NCBI GenBank assembly: GCA_014529385.2
Contig: CM043959.1
Coordinates: forward strand, 86,923,529 to 86,987,528
Origin: Adiantum capillus-veneris
Taxonomy: Eukaryota; Streptophyta; Polypodiopsida; Polypodiales; Pteridaceae
DNA length: 64,000 nt
Direction: 5' to 3'
Position numbers and translations under genes: made by a program. The notes beneath the pieces are model-generated. The model was given only the letters and a program-made list of their open reading frames with translations. It was not told the DNA's origin and made no database searches. This document shows, one piece after another, positions 29,108 through 38,570 of the stretch. Within the stretch, counting starts at the first letter, position 1; the number at the start of each line of letters is the position of its first letter.

Positions 29108-29731
29108 TGTTAAGGCGGTTACGCCGCTAGCGGAAGCTAAATAGCGAGAACTCAACCAACAACAGAATTTGTCAGACGACGACGAAGCTTGACCCGCAGG
29201 CGCATGGAAACAACTAGGTGGGTGTCAAATCACCTACTCGACCTTCTAATGACAATCACTACTAAGGAAATCAAATCTAAGTTCTAAAATACGCAAGTGA
29301 CTGAAATCCGTACTACGAACGAATGCTATACGAAACAGGATCTAGAATCATTGAATCGATCTCAAACTCAAGGGGACGTCTATACACTAGGTAAGAACAA
29401 CACCCTAAAGACTTGAACTGCAAAATCAACCTATAACCACTCCGTGCGGTAAACGCGTATGAAGACAGGCCGAAAAATACAGGTGACCAAAACGTTATCC
29501 CGATGGTACTAATGTGTAGCTCTACTCGTTGTGGTTCTATAGATATGCTGCACGCTCTATTCCGACACACGAGTTGGAAGAAAACTCACACCGAAGCTCG
29601 TAGGAACTTACCACACGTAGAAGCCGATAGCGCGCACTCTTGATATCTGTGCGTAGCTTTCACCGTTGCTAACGCAATGGCGGTGTCGCTTCTCCAATGG
29701 CGGCCCCGTAGCTCGCGTAGCAAGGAGATAA

Positions 29732-29790
<59 letters not shown>

Positions 29791-29801
29791 ACACAGTCAC
29801 G
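29108..29801 (-). repeat. 5' LTR of inverted E2 core (U3 missing)
   Basis: Reverse complement of the E2 LTR from its end inward through the (GA)n tract (CT on plus, about 29734-29788) to CAGTCACG. The outer ~280 bp, including the TATA box and LTR start, are absent. Confidence 0.9.
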
Positions 29802-30032
29802 TAAGTTCTAAAATACGCAAGTGACTGAAATCCGTACTACGAACGAATGCTATACGAAACAGGATCTAGAATCATTGAATCGATCTCAAACTCAAGGGGA
29901 CGTGTATACACTAGGTAAGAACAACACCCTAAAGACTTGAACTGCAAAATCAACCTATAACCACTCCGTGCGGTAAACGCGTATGAAGACAGGCCGAAAA
30001 ATACAGGTGACCGAAACTTGACCCCGATGGTA
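29802..30032 (-). repeat. Second, partial LTR fragment
   Basis: About 230 bp duplicating LTR sequence equivalent to 29278-29508, fused directly to the truncated LTR. It ends in ATGGTA, which is shared with the ORF3 upstream region that follows. Confidence 0.88.
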
Positions 30033-30306
30033 TCCAAACTCAAATCCAAGCATATGACACTCATGTATACACTATCAGCTACAAGCACAACCAATATGAA
30101 GTCATTCTGACACAAAAGACATCATACGCGTATGATGTCTCAAGCATGTTTTTGAGCCCAGTTTGCATATTTTTTCACCTACATTGCATCCTTAGGCCCT
30201 GAATAGCTCATGTTTCAATTTTCAAGTCATTTGAATAGTTAAAAGCTTCATTTCGGCTTTCAGTACTAAAAAGACGCTAACTTCTGTAATTGGAGTTACA
30301 GGATCC
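30028..30306 (+). other. ORF3 upstream region (plus copy)
   Basis: Reverse complement of about 15293-15570. It contains one palindrome and ends in a splice-acceptor-like TTACAG, 5 bp before the ORF3 ATG. Confidence 0.8.
30118..30139. repeat. 22-bp palindrome, copy 10
   Basis: Perfect copy, equivalent to copy 1 at 15460, about 170 bp upstream of the ORF3 ATG. Confidence 0.95.
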
Positions 30307-33300
30307 ATGGATTCCGCTAAGTCATCGGCAACTAAGAGAAAAAGACCAACCATCAAGGATGCTCTTGCAGAGGCAGAACCTTTTGATATTCCAACAGAAA
30401 CCCTCAAGCCAACCAAGACTTGGGTGGAGGAAGTAGTACTAGAAAAAGAGGGAATAAAGATCTACCAGGGGACTTTCAGAGATCCTCAAGGGCAATCGGT
30501 CGATGTACCTATGATCCCACGAGAATTAGTGGACTATAGCAGATCAGAGAACATAAGCAGATACCTGGAAAAGGCTGACTTACACAGGTTCTTCACCTCG
30601 AGACCATCAGGTGTAGACACAAGAAGAGTGTATGAGTTGGCAACATCCATTCAGAAGGATGGGAAAGCCACGTTGACAGCCATGGATGGAGAAACAGTTG
30701 AAGTACAGATCACTCCACAGCTCATTGCAGATGCATTGAAGCTGCACAACAAAGGGAGTTCTGTCAGAGAAAGAAGGGAGGCCATAGAGGTCTATGGATC
30801 AAAGAAACAAAATACAACCTACGCAGATATGGCAGATCAACGAGCGGCAACCCTTTGCCGATTATACAACCAGTTTTTCCATGTGTGCAGTAAAAGACCG
30901 CAGAAGTATACTACACCACCCCATGCCATTGCGACAACCATCACATGGGCACTGAAGAGCAATGTGCCAAAAGAGGTGAATTATGCTCAATACATCCACG
31001 AGCAAGTAATCGCCATGCACAACCAGAAACCAAAGTACATAGGAGGAGGAGAAATCCTAACAAGAATAGCTTATGAAGCTATTGGAGCTAGGGATCAAGG
31101 GCCACAGATTCCCTCCCAGAATGAGTGGCTTAGAGAAGCCGATGAGGAGGAAGAACAGCAGGAAGTATCCAAGAGGGCGTCCACAAGAGCACGCCGAAAA
31201 CTAGAAATAGTTTCAGAACCTGAGGAGGCCGTGGACGAGCCGCTCAAGAAGAAAGTGAAGAAGAAGGCCGATCCCAAGCAAACCAAAAGTCAAAAATCCG
31301 CAAGAATGGAAAGGCTGGTGGAGCAGTTTAGAGCGGAAAGAGCTCTAAAGGGGGACTTCGAAGAAATGTGGGTGCCAGACCCCAGTAAAGTCGGAACCAG
31401 CTCAGCCAGGCCACATGTTGATCAATATGATCAATATATTAGAGCTTATGAGGAGTCGGAGGCCATACTGGAGCAGCAACCTGTCGAGCCTTATACTGAA
31501 GAGGAAGTACAGCTTTTAAAAGCTGAGCTGCAAAAGGACGACAAGGGGAAGAAGAAAGTAGATGAGTCTACTGAACCTCAAGAGAAAGACGGGCAAGCAA
31601 ACAAAGGGAAAGCCAAGATGACTGAGGACAATCAGCCCTCTTTTACTGTTGTACCAAGCCCGAAGAAGACGGAAATTATTGTGGAGGAGACCACAATAGA
31701 AATAGAAACAGAAGTTATGGAAAAGCCGGAGGCCGGGACCAAGGAAAAGGAGATAGATCCAGTTCAGCAAAAGAAAGATGATTATGAGGATCTAGTAGCG
31801 ATCGGATACAGTGAAGAAGAGGCCCTGGAGGCAGTTTATCGGATATCCCTACGGAAACAAGATGATCGGAAAGGGACGAAGGAAAAGACAAAGGGTACAA
31901 TGGAGAGTAAAGAGAAAATGGACGAGCCGAAGCCATTGGAAGTGGTGGCAGAAAGAGCTGTCAAGTTGACAGATGAAGATGAAAAAGACATGCACATGGT
32001 GCATGAACTGCTCAGCAAGATTAAAGAAAGATCCAGAGCAAAGGGAGTAGCACTTGAGACAGCAAAACAAAAGGAAGCAGAGTTGCAGAAGAAGTTAGAG
32101 AATGCTATGACTGAATCTGAAAGTCATAAAGCATCACTCTACGACGCAGAAAACGAGAGGGACGGCTTGATACTCCAACTAGCCGAAGCTTCAAGAGAGG
32201 TAACAAGCTCACAGGAAGCAAAGGAGCGAATAGAAGATGAGCTGGAGGCAGCCAAGGATGAGCTCATTGAGCTAAGGGAAAGAGTCGAACTTCAAGAAAG
32301 GACAATCATGAGACTCAGGACCACCCCTAGAGCTAGCAGAGCAGGAACAGAACAAGAGGGAGCCCTCGTACCAGCTCTGGAAGAGCAGGTCAGAAGTTTG
32401 CAAAGAGAGCTGAGGTTAGAACAAGTACAAAGATTGCACATGGCGGAGGGATCATTGGCTGCAGAGGAGAGGCTCACATCAGAAAACCAAACACTAAGGA
32501 CAGAAAATGAGGCCCTCCGCAAACAGCTCCAAGACCTCCAAGAGCAACAAAGAGGAGAAACAGAGACACCACAAGAAGAAGCAGGGGGAGCAGCCATAGA
32601 GCTACCAGAAACTGGAGAGGCAACCACAATCGAAGATCCAGCCCCAGTTCAAGAAGTGGCCTCGACTTCAGGAATCTCTGAAGGAGAAGAACAAAGGCTC
32701 CAGGACCAAATAGAAAAGTCAACAGAGGAAAGTGCCAAGGCGGAAATGGAATGGGAAAGGAGACTCCTCATCTCCATTAGACTTCAAGGTTTAGACACAA
32801 AAGTGCTCCACGAAGAGTGGATGCAACCCAGCCTGCCTTTCCCTCTGATGAAATTTGAAGTGATAAAGACGAAAAAGAGAATAGAGGAGGAGCAGTATGT
32901 CGCTCTTTACGAAGGCGACATCACAAAGGATGAACAATCAAAGAGGATTGTAGACTCTCAACCTAGATGGAGGAAAGGTTGGCTGAACAAATACCCAGCC
33001 TACCTCATCTACTTGGTAGAGGCTCCAAAGGAGATTCGGGAGGATGCAACCTTCTGCCCGGTGCCAAGAGTCAGAAGCTGGAAAGAGCATGGCAGGATTG
33101 CAGAAAAGAAGCCAAATTGGCTTAATTACCCAAGGATGCCAGGACCAAAGGCAGGAGAGAGAATAGGTAAAGCCTATATGGTGAAAACCCTAACGGGCAC
33201 CATCAAACTCTTTACTGGCTCTCCTGACCTTTCGTGTCAGATGCTAAAGAAAATCTACAGGACTCTCTTAGCATGCATTGAAGTGTTCGCGCCAGATAAA

Positions 33301-33564
33301 GCCACGACCTCGAGTCTACTATCGACGGCCGACACAGTGACGGATATGATGTATGATCTTTCATTGCAGCCATCACCAAAGCTGTTACATCTCTTATACC
33401 AAAGAATTATGTTTTTGCCTAGCTTCCACATGCAAACATTCGAAGAAGCTTTCTACACCGGCTTTTTCACTCACGAAAGCAAAATATTCGGCCCAACCTT
33501 GACCATCGGCAACCTACGCTACGAATCACATTTGCAGATGCTCAAGACGACAGGACTCTATTGA
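30307..33564 (+). CDS. E2 ORF3: 1085-residue accessory coiled-coil protein
   Basis: Complete ORF from ATG 30307 (context CC-ATG-G) to TGA 33562, in the position an env gene takes. There is no signal peptide or membrane segment. Residues ~1-10 hold a basic KRKRP. Residues ~30-270 look like a folded domain whose layout (strand-rich piece, then PPHA ... TWALKS ... QYIHEQV ... ILTRIAYEA) recalls the putative plant transposon protein domain family, a tentative match. Residues ~310-330 are Lys-rich (KKKVKKK), NLS-like. Residues ~490-518 (DLVAIGYSEEEALEAV) resemble a UBA helix pair. Long coiled coils span ~560-675, 685-750 and 795-825, and a hydrophobic C-terminal domain spans ~830-1085. Function unknown; a nuclear or particle scaffold role is inference. 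The terminal PPT starts 38 bp after its stop. Confidence 0.85.
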   Translation: MDSAKSSATKRKRPTIKDALAEAEPFDIPTETLKPTKTWVEEVVLEKEGIKIYQGTFRDPQGQSVDVPMIPRELVDYSRSENISRYLEKADLHRFFTSRPSGVDTRRVYELATSIQKDGKATLTAMDGETVEVQITPQLIADALKLHNKGSSVRERREAIEVYGSKKQNTTYADMADQRAATLCRLYNQFFHVCSKRPQKYTTPPHAIATTITWALKSNVPKEVNYAQYIHEQVIAMHNQKPKYIGGGEILTRIAYEAIGARDQGPQIPSQNEWLREADEEEEQQEVSKRASTRARRKLEIVSEPEEAVDEPLKKKVKKKADPKQTKSQKSARMERLVEQFRAERALKGDFEEMWVPDPSKVGTSSARPHVDQYDQYIRAYEESEAILEQQPVEPYTEEEVQLLKAELQKDDKGKKKVDESTEPQEKDGQANKGKAKMTEDNQPSFTVVPSPKKTEIIVEETTIEIETEVMEKPEAGTKEKEIDPVQQKKDDYEDLVAIGYSEEEALEAVYRISLRKQDDRKGTKEKTKGTMESKEKMDEPKPLEVVAERAVKLTDEDEKDMHMVHELLSKIKERSRAKGVALETAKQKEAELQKKLENAMTESESHKASLYDAENERDGLILQLAEASREVTSSQEAKERIEDELEAAKDELIELRERVELQERTIMRLRTTPRASRAGTEQEGALVPALEEQVRSLQRELRLEQVQRLHMAEGSLAAEERLTSENQTLRTENEALRKQLQDLQEQQRGETETPQEEAGGAAIELPETGEATTIEDPAPVQEVASTSGISEGEEQRLQDQIEKSTEESAKAEMEWERRLLISIRLQGLDTKVLHEEWMQPSLPFPLMKFEVIKTKKRIEEEQYVALYEGDITKDEQSKRIVDSQPRWRKGWLNKYPAYLIYLVEAPKEIREDATFCPVPRVRSWKEHGRIAEKKPNWLNYPRMPGPKAGERIGKAYMVKTLTGTIKLFTGSPDLSCQMLKKIYRTLLACIEVFAPDKATTSSLLSTADTVTDMMYDLSLQPSPKLLHLLYQRIMFLPSFHMQTFEEAFYTGFFTHESKIFGPTLTIGNLRYESHLQMLKTTGLY

Positions 33565-33601
33565 TCAAGCCTCAAAGTCATGTCAGGGACGACATGAACG
33601 C

Positions 33602-33613
33602 GGAGGGGGGGAG
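33602..33613 (+). other. Terminal polypurine tract of E2
   Basis: GGAGGGGGGGAG directly before the LTR start TGTTGAG. It primes plus-strand DNA synthesis. Confidence 0.9.
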
Positions 33614-34546
33614 TGTTGAGCCAGCAGAGGATCACACCCGCATTTTTGCTCACACCCATCATTTTGTAACCATTGATTGTAATAAATGTCTTTCCGACAT
33701 TAATTTTGATTTGAGCCATTCATTAAGTAACGGGACTCAATTGAGTTTCCAGCTTGTAATCCCGACGTAATTTCACCTGCTGATGTAAATAATTAGAGAT
33801 GTTCTCACCTCCAAGGCGGAGGTATATAAGCCAAAGTTTTGTAACCTAAAGGGATTGAATTATTAATCAAAGTGAGTTTTGAGCGCCGTGACTGTGTCTG
33901 AGAGAGAGAGAGAGAGAGAGTCTTATCTCCTTGCTACGCGAGCTACGGGGCCGCCATTGGAGAAGCGACACCGCCATTGCATTAGCAACGGTGAAAGCTA
34001 CGCACAGATACCAAGAGTGCGCGCTATCGGCTTCTACGTGTGGTAAGTTCCTACGAGCTTCGGTGTGAGTTTTCTTCCAACTCGTGTGTCGGAATAGAGC
34101 GTGCAGCATATCTATAGAACCACAACGAGTAGAGCTACACATTAGTACCATCGGGCTCAAGTTTCGGTCACCTGTATTTTTCGGCCTGTCTTCATACGCG
34201 TTTACCGCACGGAGTGGTTATAGGTTGATTTTGCAGTTCAAGTCTTTAGGGTGTTGTTCTTACCTAGTGTATAGACGTCCCCTTGAGTTTGAGATCGATT
34301 CAATGATTCTAGATCCTGTTTCGTATAGCATTCGTTCGTAGTACGGATTTCAGTCACTTGCGTATTTTAGAACTTAGATTTGATTTCCTTAGTAGTGATT
34401 GTCATTAGAAGGTCGAGTAGGTGATTTGACACCCACCTAGTTGTTTCCATGCGCCTGCGGGTCAAGCTTCGTCCTCGTCTGACAAATTCTGTTGTTGGTT
34501 GAGTTCTCGCTATTTAGCTTCCGCTAGCGGCGTAACCGCCTTAACA
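33614..34546 (+). repeat. E2 right LTR (933 bp, complete)
   Basis: TGTTGAGCC...CCTTAACA. TATA box GTATATAAGCC near 33822 and (GA)n at about 33899-33920. The inner palindrome CCGCTAGCGG is at 34521-34530. Followed directly by the TSD. Confidence 0.95.
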
Positions 34547-34551
34547 ATATC
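34547..34551. repeat. TSD of E2 (right copy)
   Basis: ATATC; matches the inverted left copy at 13030-13034. E1 integrase sequence resumes here. Confidence 0.85.
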
Positions 34552-35863
34552 TCACCACAAGTCTACACCCTATTATCCCCAAGCAAATGGCCAATCTGAG
34601 AGTACCAACAAAACTCTCATCTCCATTTTGACAAAGATAGTCGAGGCTCATCGCACTGATTGGGACCTAAAGCTTACATCAGCTTTATGGGCTTATCGTA
34701 CTGCGTATAAAGTTGCTATTAATTGCACACCGTTTAAGATGGTGTATGGCCAAGAAGCAGTTATGCCATGGGAGTTTGTCATTCCTAGTCTTCGAGTAGC
34801 TTCTCAAGAAGGTTGGGATGGTAACCCCTTAGTGGAGCGATAATATATCCTGGAAAGGCTAGATGAAGAAAGGCAATTAGCTGTGCGAAATGCTCTAGTG
34901 GAGAAGGATAGGAGAAAGAAGTGGTTTGATAGCCATTTAAAGGATAAAGACATCAAGGTTGGTGATAAAGTTCTTATGTACGGGGTACGTAATGAAAAGA
35001 AGAAATTGAAATACGCTGGTAAGGGACCATATCGAGTGTGTGAAATTACCCCGCAAGGTACCATTTGTGTGGAGACTCTAGATGGAGTTGAAACCATTGG
35101 ATTCCTTAATGGGAGTAAATTCAAAAGATATTATGATCCTCTAAGCCAGGAAGAGTTGCAAGCCATCCATCAAAAGAAGGCTGCCAAGGAACAAGCAGAG
35201 CTTTAAAAAATCCAAGCAAGAGTTGAGGCTCGAGAACGACAACAACGTCTTAGACGCCAACGAGATGCTAATCTGGGAATCACGCAAGCATTTTTCGAGG
35301 ACACAGATGACGACTCATTAGAATCTGAGCCACCCCTACGATACCCAATTGAGCTAAATAGCCCCTATGGGAAAGTACTATACAATGCCTTATTAGATAC
35401 GGGAGCTAAACACAATTTGTTATCCTATGGAGTTTGGTGTCAATTAGGGAAACCGACCCTATCCCCGAGTACGATGCAAGTGAAGGGCATTAATAAAAAG
35501 AAAACTGCTATTCTTGGAGTCCTTCAGACCCCTGTTGTCTATGAAAATGGAAGCATAGTGCAGCGGTTTCTAGTCATGCTCGCGGGAGCTATGGAAGGCA
35601 ATGTAAATCTGGGACGCACGTGGATGGTGGCAACCAAATGCACTCTTGATTGGGATACTGGTAGTGTCACGACGCGACCACCGACTCTTACCCCTATCAT
35701 TCAAGCAAAGTCACCTACATTGCAAACTCTAGCAAATTTGAAGGATAGCCAACATTCACAAGCCAAGGTGGTTAACTCGTCTTTGCCGGCTACCCATGAA
35801 TCTAGCACTTCAACACTTGTAGTTGCAGCAAGCAGTAATATTGCAAGTACTCAACCTGCATGA
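34552..35863 (+). pseudogene. E1 pol part 2: integrase C-half and second retropepsin
   Basis: Resumes exactly where E2 interrupted: HHKSTPYYPQANGQSE carries the third catalytic Glu, followed by the integrase C-terminal domain (WFDSHLKDKDIKVGDKVLMYG) with no chromodomain. One frame holds three stops: TAA 34841-34843, TAA 35204-35206 and TGA 35861-35863. After a Glu/Arg-rich linker comes a second aspartic-protease-like domain: YNALLDTGAKHNLLSYG (about 35390-35440), a beta-rich middle, and NVNLGRTWM (about 35600). The active site is the canonical D-T-G-A, better preserved than the D-G-G-A of the first protease. The same arrangement occurs in E2. The two TAA stops make this copy non-functional. 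Confidence 0.85.
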
Positions 35864-36460
35864 CCTAAGAGTACATATCAATGGGTCCCCAAGGCCTTAC
35901 TTCCAACTACCTCAACCCTCCCATCCATTCCAAGAAAAAATTTCCCGGGAAAACCAAGAGCGCGCCCTAGGAGAGTCAAGACCAAATCACGATGGATTCC
36001 AAAACAACTATTAGAATCCCAAGGCTACTATGATGGAAATGAGAAAATTTGGGTACCTAAATGTAAAATGTGTCCTTCCCTATCGACAACAAACCCATAT
36101 GAGTCAAACAGTGTAACGCTAAAGCCAATGGCAGACCGTGGGAAGGGAAAGATCACAGAATGCTACACACCTAGTCCAGAGCTAGTTTGGGCTCCAAGGC
36201 AAAACCAATTTATTCCACCTAGCTCAAGAAGGGGGGAGTTCCATGAAGCTTCTAGCTCCTCATGTAATACATCCATAGAGGTAAAAGCTTCTACACAGCC
36301 TCCATCTATAGTAGTGGACCACCATGAAGCTACAAAAGAATCCACACCTCTCAGTGTTCAAGAATCACCTGATGAACCACTTCAAGTTCGATCCTGGGAG
36401 AGTACCTTACCACCCTTGCAACTTGACGAGGCACCTAGGGTAATAGAAAACTACTGGTAA
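35864..36460 (+). CDS. E1 pol C-terminal tail with W-x-P-K repeats
   Basis: In register with the second protease and open to TAA 36458-36460, but preceded by TGA 35861-35863. Motifs: YQWVPKALL, SRWIPKQLL, KIWVPKCKM and LVWAPRQNQ. These match the W-[IV]-x-K repeats of the E2 tail in type and position. The rest is Ser/Pro/Thr-rich and looks disordered. A PPT-like AAGAAGGGGGGAG lies within it at 36227-36238. The two tails otherwise align poorly, so the motif is what selection seems to have kept. I recall W-V-P-K motifs in some copia polyproteins, which does not show a shared function. Confidence 0.6.
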   Translation, partial: PKSTYQWVPKALLPTTSTLPSIPRKNFPGKPRARPRRVKTKSRWIPKQLLESQGYYDGNEKIWVPKCKMCPSLSTTNPYESNSVTLKPMADRGKGKITECYTPSPELVWAPRQNQFIPPSSRRGEFHEASSSSCNTSIEVKASTQPPSIVVDHHEATKESTPLSVQESPDEPLQVRSWESTLPPLQLDEAPRVIENYW

Positions 36461-36536
36461 AAATCCTCACCTATTACCAACTGGAACAATTGGTTTCAAA
36501 GGGTGACGACATCATTTCAAACGGTATGATCTACCC

Positions 36537-36550
36537 AAGGAAGGGGGGAG
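36537..36550 (+). other. Internal PPT-like tract of E1
   Basis: AAGGAAGGGGGGAG followed by TGTTTG. It nearly repeats the junction before the 3' LTR (AGGAAGGGGGGCA then TGTTAA). It lies about 75 bp after the pol tail stop. Confidence 0.7.
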
Positions 36551-36629
36551 TGTTTGTGGACATCCATCATTCACTTGCTTCCCTCTCAACCTTTCTCCCT
36601 GACCTCTTAATCTCCGATCTTAGGGAATG

Positions 36630-36638
36630 TATATATAA
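36630..36638 (+). promoter_or_regulatory. Putative internal TATA box of E1
   Basis: TATATATAAAG about 80 bp after the internal PPT-like tract and about 140 bp before the accessory ORF. Would serve a subgenomic transcript; no direct evidence. Confidence 0.45.
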
Positions 36639-36775
36639 AGCCTTATACTCACAAAAACAAGATAAAAAAGTAAAAGAGCAAGAGCCATAACACAAATCAT
36701 AAAAACAAATTATGCACAACAACACGACCCTTGTAATATTTGCACTCTAACCATCATCTATTTGCGTGTACAGAT

Positions 36776-37198
36776 ATGGCTAGTACGCTAGAGTCATCCA
36801 CTCCTGCCTTGGGTGAGAGGTACCCTCGTTACTTTTCACAAATATTTCACATGGTCTTTCTAGTGCTTGCATGTGAATGGGATTTGATAAGTACGCTAGC
36901 ATGTGAGAGGAATTTTGAGGAGTTAGAATGGCTGATACGTCTCTTGACCACGTCTGATCCATACTTAGTAGAGAGCGTTTCTCCCATTGCACAAGCCTAC
37001 CCTTTTGACCAAGATGACTATAGGCGTCTAGTGACCTTCTTAGTAAACATGGTCACCTATGATGAAGAAGAAAATTTACACGACTACACGGATGGCACAT
37101 ATGGTCTCATGGATGATGACTTTGTTTATCTCGACGACGAGGATAGGGGTTTAGCCTTAGGGTTTCCCCCCAACCTCTACAATATCCTATTCCCTTGA
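36776..37198 (+). CDS. E1 accessory ORF (140 residues, unknown)
   Basis: ATG 36776 (context AT-ATG-G) to TGA 37198; an in-frame upstream ATG at 36740 would add 12 residues. The shorter start is preferred because a splice-acceptor-like GTACAG lies just upstream of it, as in E2 ORF3. The protein is acidic: a Ser/Thr start, a helical aromatic/hydrophobic middle (YFSQIFHMVFLVLACEW, LEWLIRLLT), and an Asp/Glu/Tyr-rich C-terminus (YDEEENLHDY, DDDFVYLDDEDR). I recognise no family. The hydrophobic run is too short for a sure membrane segment. It lies between pol and the 3' LTR, downstream of an internal PPT and TATA box, and its frame is intact although pol is broken. It does not visibly resemble ORF3 of E2. 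Confidence 0.55.
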   Translation: MASTLESSTPALGERYPRYFSQIFHMVFLVLACEWDLISTLACERNFEELEWLIRLLTTSDPYLVESVSPIAQAYPFDQDDYRRLVTFLVNMVTYDEEENLHDYTDGTYGLMDDDFVYLDDEDRGLALGFPPNLYNILFP

Positions 37199-38557
37199 CT
37201 CTCTAGGGGGAGTGCAAATAATTAGGTTAGGGTTCCTTATGTTTTTTGTTGTGTTCAATAAGTGTTGGTACCTTTTTCCACTAATGTGCCTCTTGGAGGT
37301 ATTCCTTTTGTTTCCTAGTGTGTACAGGAGCGTGTTGCTATTGGTAGGATTTGGACCTTCATGGAATCTTTATCTCGACTCACTCTTCAAATCAAGCGCG
37401 ACCATCGACACAAACAGGTGTTTCTTGTCCATTAGCACTGCCCCTTATCGTTTTTGCATCTATGATTGTCTGCTTTAATTGTGATTGGTAGCCTAATATT
37501 CACCGCATTTGCTTAGTATCAAACATTTAATTCAATGTAATTTTTTGTCATAATCACTTGTCTAGGTTTAAAAATCAAGTAGTCCGACAAACTAGTTTGA
37601 CCAACTTAGGTGTTAGAAATCTTATCTTAATACCATGGGGAATGCCTTCCTAATAATCAATGGTTACTTAGGTTCTTAATCCAATTTAGGCAGCATTGTG
37701 TGAAATGTACTAGGGCTTTCTAGTGGGCTTGACCCTATTGACCTTTAGCTTAGGTATTATAAAGGGAGTTAACTAGTGTGATGAGCCTGGGGAGGTGTAT
37801 CAGTGTTATATGACCCCCCAAAGTTACAAAATTAAAATGCTGAAAATGAACAAACAAAAAATCAAAGTGCCACACTGTAAAATCTTAAGCTGGAGGAGAA
37901 ATCTCAGCTTGATTTGGTACTTCACTTACATGTATTGCCTATGGTACAAGAGCCCTAGAGGTTCCCAGTATGGGCGCTTTTCCTTGAAAAGCAAAAAACC
38001 CAAGGCATACAAAATAAGCACACACATCAAATTGAATCACTGTGAAAAGACTTTGGGGGGTCAAAGAAAAAGTAATCAGTCAGGCGATGATTTCATGAGA
38101 AATTCCTTTTATGGTAGCTTAACTACAAGGTCTTCTAGATATAGCCTCTAGTCAGCCCTCGAACATGAATACTTGGCTCTCCCGATTAAACAACTTAATT
38201 GACCACAGAAAATTAAGAAGCTTACCCATGGTATTAATATTCGATCTCTAGTGCCTTTCGACCGTCCAATTAGCGAACCCAGACTTGTTTAATTTTTTAC
38301 CTTTACATCTGTTTATGCATTTGATTACATTGCAATTTAATGTTCATTGCTGACAAATTGTTTGAAATTCTTTTACCAATCAATTTGTCTACCTAAAACT
38401 GCATATGCTTTTTAATCACTTATGAGAATGCAATTACTGTGCCAATGTTGTTTGATTTTGCAGTGACTGAAGAAGGCTAAGGACATTCATCTCAAATGCT
38501 CTTCCACCTCGACGAACGAGATTCAACTCAATAGCTTCCGAGGATGGAATCTACATC
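37199..38557 (+). other. E1 3' untranslated region
   Basis: 1.36 kb with no convincing gene. A 118-codon ORF at 37795-38151 has no recognisable domain. A weak purine tract (TAGGGGGAG) lies just after the accessory ORF. Confidence 0.55.
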
Positions 38558-38570
38558 AGGAAGGGGGGCA
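38558..38570 (+). other. Terminal polypurine tract of E1
   Basis: AGGAAGGGGGGCA directly before the 3' LTR TGTTAA. Confidence 0.88.

Larger units (their letters stand above)
13048..34546 (+). mobile_element. E2: composite gypsy element with inverted core
   Basis: The outer frame is a plus-strand element with LTRs at 13048-13930 and 33614-34546, terminal PPT and TSD ATATC. Inside it are, left to right, a plus-strand RT fragment, a minus-strand sister copy (truncated ORF3, ORF3 upstream region, pol tail, pol, gag-PR, leader, PBS, partial LTR), a second LTR fragment, and plus-strand ORF3 with its upstream region. Two junctions show short shared sequence (AAAAC at 14722, ATGGTA at 30027). The duplicated RT and ORF3 parts differ at only a few codons, so the rearrangement is recent. 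The family is related to E1 but distinct. Confidence 0.85.

Noticed and set aside
30307-33564. ORF3 as a retroviral envelope gene
   Set aside because: Env position only; no signal peptide, transmembrane segment or Cys-rich ectodomain.
37795-38151. 118-codon ORF in the E1 3' region
   Set aside because: No domain, no upstream signals; probably chance in a non-coding stretch.
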